DNA of 64,000 nt, taken from assembly GCA_034440575.1 (NCBI GenBank), contig JAOTOL010001167.1:186001-250000 (forward strand). The letters run 5' to 3'. The stretch comes from Imbricaverruca yamaguchii (lineage: Eukaryota; Arthropoda; Thecostraca; Neoverrucidae). Under the pieces are notes generated by a model, which ran no database searches, had not been told where the DNA came from, and saw nothing but the letters and a program-made list of their open reading frames with translations. This document shows, one piece after another, positions 59,829 to 64,000 of this stretch. Both the position numbers and the translations under genes were made by a program. Position 1 is the stretch's first letter. Each line of letters opens with the position of its first letter.

Positions 59829-60985
59829 TAGGCGCTGGCGGACCAGCTCGCCAGCTTCCTCGGGGAGCGGGGCATCGACCTGGCCAAGATGCACATTGTG
59901 GAAGGTGACGGGACCAAATCGGTGGTGGGGTACAGCGGGGGCTGGATGGCCAAGCTGGAAGCACTCCTGGGCAGGCCACTTACCAGAGTGGTATACCTTT
60001 GCCACCAGGCTGAGTTGCCGTACCGGGCCCTGTTCCGCGCCCTGGATGGCCGCATTACTTCCAAGAGTACGTTCGAAGGGTCAATCGGCCGGATGGTGGC
60101 GGCCGCGGTGCATGAGCTGCCGTTGATGGAGTTCCAGCCACTGGCCTCCGCCGAGCTACCGCTCCTGCCGGCTGATGTAGAGCAGTCGCTGAGATCGGAT
60201 CTACGGCTGCTCTACCAGTGTGCAAAATGCGCGGCGCCCGGCGATGGCAGCCTAGTGGCGCACCGGATCCACGGCCAGCTCAACATTTGCCACGGTGGTA
60301 CACGACGCAGAGCCAGCTTCTGCGGGTATATATGTCCCAGTAGAGCCCCGGTGACCAGCTAACGACCCTGGCCCAGTACACCGTGGCCGAGTACGTCCCC
60401 ACAGTCATGGCCATTAAGCCCAGGCCGGACCTGGTGGAAGCGCCCCGCCACCCGTTTGATCAGCTGCAACGGCAACAGCGGCACTTGAGCGGCGCCGACC
60501 TGGAAACCGTGCGGGAATGCCTTGATGGCCCACCCAGAGAACGTGGTGCTGTCGATGCTGGGCGACGAGCACCCGGAGCTCAGGGCGAGGGCCGTGGAGA
60601 TGGTACACGAGGCCCGAGAACGCCGGCAGCCCGGACCAGTCCGCCAGTTCCGGGTGCAAGGCTTAACGATCAACGTGACTTCACGCCAGTACACGGAGCT
60701 GGTGAACATCAACCAGTATGCTCGGGAGGCCGACATCGAGCCGCCATGTGTCCGTTTTCTCACTGATGACGAGCTAGCCGGCTCCTGGACGGGCCGCTCC
60801 GGACGAGGGTGCCCTGCTACACCCAGTCCACCGAGCGCGTCGTCAAGCTGACGACCGAGGCCTCAGCGGCCGTCGTGGGCGCGGAGGGACAAGATGGTCA
60901 CAGCCTAAATAAGGTGGCCTTCCGGCGGGCGTCGCTTCAGGGGCCAATAGACCAGCTCGAAGACCAGACGAAGCAGGGCTAGAGC
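59829..60985 (+). pseudogene. Decayed repeat-encoded protein, C-terminal half
   Basis: In order, with three or four frame changes: LADQLASFLGERGIDLAKMH, GTKSVVGYSGGWMAKLEALL, LCHQAELPYRALFRALDG, FEGSIGRMVAAAVHELPL (to 60300); VPTVMAIKPRPDLVEAPRHP (60395); MMAHPENVVLSMLGDEHPEL (60522); EPPCVRFLTDDEL (60740); CYTQSTERVVKLTTEASAAV (60810). It resembles uncharacterised multicopy invertebrate proteins that I take to be transposon-derived, possibly the complementary half of the family seen at 1-1044. Function unknown. It lies between the two 380-base inverted arms. Confidence 0.5.
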
Positions 60986-61277
60986 GTCTGTGGCAGGGTC
61001 GGTAGCTTCAGACTGATGAATGTGGTAAGGTGATGAGAAGGCGTCATTTCGGTAGTGTTTGGGTTTTGCTTGATTGGCTTGTGTGCTTGTAATTAGTAAT
61101 GGACCTCAGACCTGTGGTAATGATTGGTTGTTGATTAATTAATTAGAAATATGCAGTGTATACACTGGAATTTTTCTATCAGATGCAGATCTAGGGGAGG
61201 AGCAACGGCGGAGGGAGCTGCCCCACCTCACATCCACCCCCATGAAAAGTGGCTACCTTCTGGAGAGGCACCCTGCA

Positions 61278-61658
61278 GCGATGAAACACACGCGATCGCC
61301 ACCAACGCCATCTATGGGTGGCGTGCTAAAGTAGGTCGTGAAATTGGGAAATAGTACGGACAGTATTTTTGCATAATGTAAATGGAGCCGCTGGTTTGTG
61401 CGGATATCTTAAGAAATACCTGGTTCGGCTTGTCCATGCTGCTTTTCCTATTTCCTGTCATAACTTTCGGAATAATGAGCCGAAAAAGGCGAATTTGCAA
61501 AATCAACGAAACCTTTGAGCGGGCGTCGCGGTCAGAGGTTTTTCTAAATTTGGAATTTTGATGAGCGCATCGCGCTCAGCGCCAAAAATGCATAAACTAG
61601 GGGGGGGGGCGACCTTGTGCATTTTCGAGAGAAAAAATCGCAAACCGGACCAGCTTAA
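61278..61658 (-). repeat. SINE-3 body, right arm of the inverted pair
   Basis: Reverse-complement copy of 58801-59186, ending CCGGACCAGCTTAA. By eye most positions match (roughly 85-90%). It lacks the tRNA-like head found on the left arm. Confidence 0.85.
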
Positions 61659-61787
61659 AGGACACTTCCAAATCCCGCGGCCCACCGGCAAAACAGTGTG
61701 GGCGGCGCCATTAGCCGTGAATGTGTATAAAGTTCGTCGTGAACACCCAATAAACAAACAATCTGATCAAACAAACAAAAACAAAAC
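61659..61787 (+). mobile_element. Retroposon 3' end with AAAC-rich tail
   Basis: ATCCCGCGGCCCACCGG, GGCGGCGCCATTAGCCGTGA and GTCGTGAACACCCAATAAAC, then AAAC repeats. The same family as the 120-base insertion at 45421-45540. It directly abuts the SINE-3 arm. Confidence 0.75.
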
Positions 61788-62317
61788 GTCGTTATTGAGA
61801 GGCAGATCACTGGGAGTTTGGTGAAATGCGATAGAAACTGACAGAATACGGATGGACAGAGGAAAGGATATTTCCACTGATTACACAAGCACAATGAATT
61901 GACTATTCAAGTCAAGTAATCTATGCAAGTCATAATGCATGAATAACATGAAGCTACGTGGAATATCACGTTTACTCAAGCAATACTTAAAGAATGTCCG
62001 GCTAAAATGCATCAACTGCACCGCACTGCAAATTGTGAAATTCATTCATCCCCGATACAAACCTTAGGCAGGCAGCAGATAAGATGGGATGATAACACCT
62101 TGTGTGTAGTCCACCTTGTGTGTAGTGCACCTTGTGTGATGAGACGACCACTCAAGACGATTTCCATGTGGCACTTACGACGCTTATGAATATGAAATGA
62201 TCGTCACGCCCCGGGCTGACAACTAGGCGGAGCCATTCTTCTCACGCAAATTTATGGCCAGCCTTGAAGGATTTATTGCAGGAGCAGCAATGTAAATATA
62301 CGGTCAGAAAGTCACGC
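61788..62317. other. Intergenic, no gene seen
   Basis: Nothing recognised. Confidence 0.35.
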
Positions 62318-62440
62318 CGCCTGGGTTCAATAGAACCATAACCGCACCAATCCCAGAGAAAGGCAAATACTGGAAATATGTGGATTCCTTCAGACCAATG
62401 AGTCTGCTGAACGTCATTTACACTCTCTTAACTAAACGTT
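62318..62440 (+). pseudogene. Reverse transcriptase scrap
   Basis: NRTITAPIPEKGKYWKYVDS then FRPMSLLNVIYTLLTKR matches the RT start block (I.IPK.GK....FRPISLLN..YKLL) of non-LTR elements. Stops surround it, and no other domain remains. Confidence 0.6.
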
Positions 62441-63499
62441 ATGAAAGTGTATGAGTAGAGTATGGGTAGTGTATCAGTAATAGAATGGACAGCGATCAAA
62501 ACAAGTTCAATATAATGACGACATCTTGGTGAGAATGGCCTTTTAGTGATATATCCGACCATAAGTAAATGATATTAATCCCAGTGAGGGTGCCGAATGG
62601 AGTTTTGATGCCATTCTTTCTAGCCAATGCCCAAAGGCTCCATGCTAACACGCGCCCTGGAGGGTGGGGGGGGGGGAGGCGAAATCCGCCCACCCCTCCC
62701 GTTTTTCGTAGATAACTCCAGATTGTACCGGCCGATATACACCATTGTTTGTGTACCTGCTAATAAATAGCAGACGCGTTGCTTAAAGTAAGAAAAATGT
62801 ACATCGACCGAGGATTTTTCGAGTTAGGGCTCGCTAAAGTCAAACAAAATTTTCAGCGCCAGACCACAAATATCGGGGCTGATACGCTCCCCGAATATTA
62901 GCAAAAAGGAAGTGTTCTTGGCAAAACAAGCGAATTGTTTGATGTACACTGTCATGCCAAATTGTTTCAAAGTCATGTCAAGTCACCGATGTCAAGTCAG
63001 GTCAAGTTCATGACAGGCTAATGGAACCAAATTTGGTCAACTGGAATTTTTTCATAATTGCAAATGACTGTCATGCGATTCTGTCGCATGTAAAGTGACT
63101 GTCATGCAACTGACTGTCACCTTACATGCTACTCCCTACACATCCCGAAATCTACTGTTTGTCATTGTGTGCCTAAGCGTTTCAATACTTTATTCATGTA
63201 TTTCACTCCTTTATTTGCGAAACCGATTGTGCCGAGCCGCCCAACGGAGATGTCGGGCGGGCGGCCCGGTTCCAGTAACTGAAGCAGGTATTGACCTGCT
63301 AATGTGCTCCTATATAGGTGACCTGAGGTCAAATGGCGGATCTGGCATATGCATTGCATCATTAGTAATGTCCAAAACATCATTAATGGCAATTCTGGAG
63401 CATTTAAATACAATAACAGCGATCCATAACAATGACAAGCCAAGCACGCAAAACCAGAAATTTTGCTATTTTGACCTCATTTGACCTTCAAGATATTGA
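62441..63499. other. Intergenic, no gene seen
   Basis: Contains ACACGCGCCCTGGAGGG with a G-run at 62640-62690, related to the 54.7 kb repeat, and GACCTGAGGTCAAATGG at 63320. Otherwise nothing. Confidence 0.35.
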
Positions 63500-63670
63500 C
63501 CTAAGATCATGAAATTTGCACACAATAGAGATCACTATCGCACCCATCCACCTTCTGAATTTCGTTGCTCTAGCCTTAATAGGAGCCGAGATCTTAGAGG
63601 GCGGAATCCGCCCCTGTCCAGTGCGCATAATTTTCAGGGGACCTCCAGGGCTCGTGTTAAAGCTCAGGGA
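63500..63670. repeat. Dispersed repeat, second copy
   Basis: ATCATGAAATTTGCACAC, TTTCGTTGCTCTAGCC, GATCTTAGAGGGCGGAATCC, CAGTGCGCATAATTTTCAG and GCTCGTGTTAAAG parallel the copy at 54590-54760. Confidence 0.7.
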
Positions 63671-64000
63671 TATATGGTGTGACATAAGTCACACCTGCCA
63701 GATGGCACTGTCCACCCGTGCATTTGACAGCAAGCAAAACTAAAGGACTCAACATCCCTAAACTCTGTTGATGAAAATTGAGTGACAAGATTAGAACTAT
63801 GGGAAAAGGCATATCGGATGACAAATACCATGATATCCTTCAGAAGCAACACAAACTACGGCGATCATAATAGTCTGTGCTCTTTTGGAGTAATATGAAA
63901 CGCATTTCTGAACGAAATGGAGCCATGAATGAAATGAGACATATTTTGTGTCATGTGATTTCGTAAGCTAACTCACGGAGTGTGCATGTGTGTGTGTGTA

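Overview
The window is animal nuclear DNA, most likely from an arthropod. A single spliced host gene on the minus strand, POLE (catalytic subunit of DNA polymerase epsilon), spans at least 3673-47238 and possibly up to 51465. Everything else is introns, tandem repeats and transposable elements. An arthropod is suggested by the I-clade LINEs, the piggyBac element, the tRNA-derived SINEs and one short TTAGG-type tract (50798-50814). The sequence alone does not fix the species; a crustacean or chelicerate is possible. Nothing bacterial was seen: no operons, rRNA genes or CRISPR.

POLE reads right to left. Ten internal exons are supported by splice sites and matching reading-frame phases (47112-47238, 33531-33659 and others, ending at 3673-3885). 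They encode about 529 residues: the N-terminal domain and the proofreading exonuclease with its three motifs. The polymerase domain lies beyond the left edge. A candidate first exon (51443-51465) sits about 190 bases downstream of an E2F-like box at 51657-51667.

The introns are filled with repeats. In several of them the minisatellite unit is a tandem copy of the neighbouring splice junction: exon end plus 5' splice site at 33962, and intron end plus exon start at 9904. At 33531 and 8951 the unit carries a copy of the 5' splice site, and the arrays run for kilobases. This is the most unusual signal in the window.

Mobile elements are layered. One I-clade LINE family (gag-like ORF1 with zinc knuckles; ORF2 with endonuclease, reverse transcriptase and RNase H) is present in four large copies, all on the minus strand: LINE-1 (10409-22120) is split by LINE-2 (15361-21843), LINE-3 (28256-31559) is an internally deleted copy that still has both ends, and LINE-4 (about 38821-46080) is interrupted by a 1.18 kb GA/TA/GA microsatellite. 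Target-site duplications support this order. A 51-base insertion consisting only of the LINE 3' end sits inside LINE-3. A piggyBac element (34306-37491) lies within remnants of a hAT-type MITE, and further intact MITEs occur at 3114, 7886, 25335 and 59208.

The right third (46.5-64 kb) holds POLE exons only at its left side. The rest is SINEs, fragments of other LINE clades, a pair of 380-base inverted repeats around a decayed transposon-type ORF, and dispersed low-copy repeats. Large parts contain nothing I can name.
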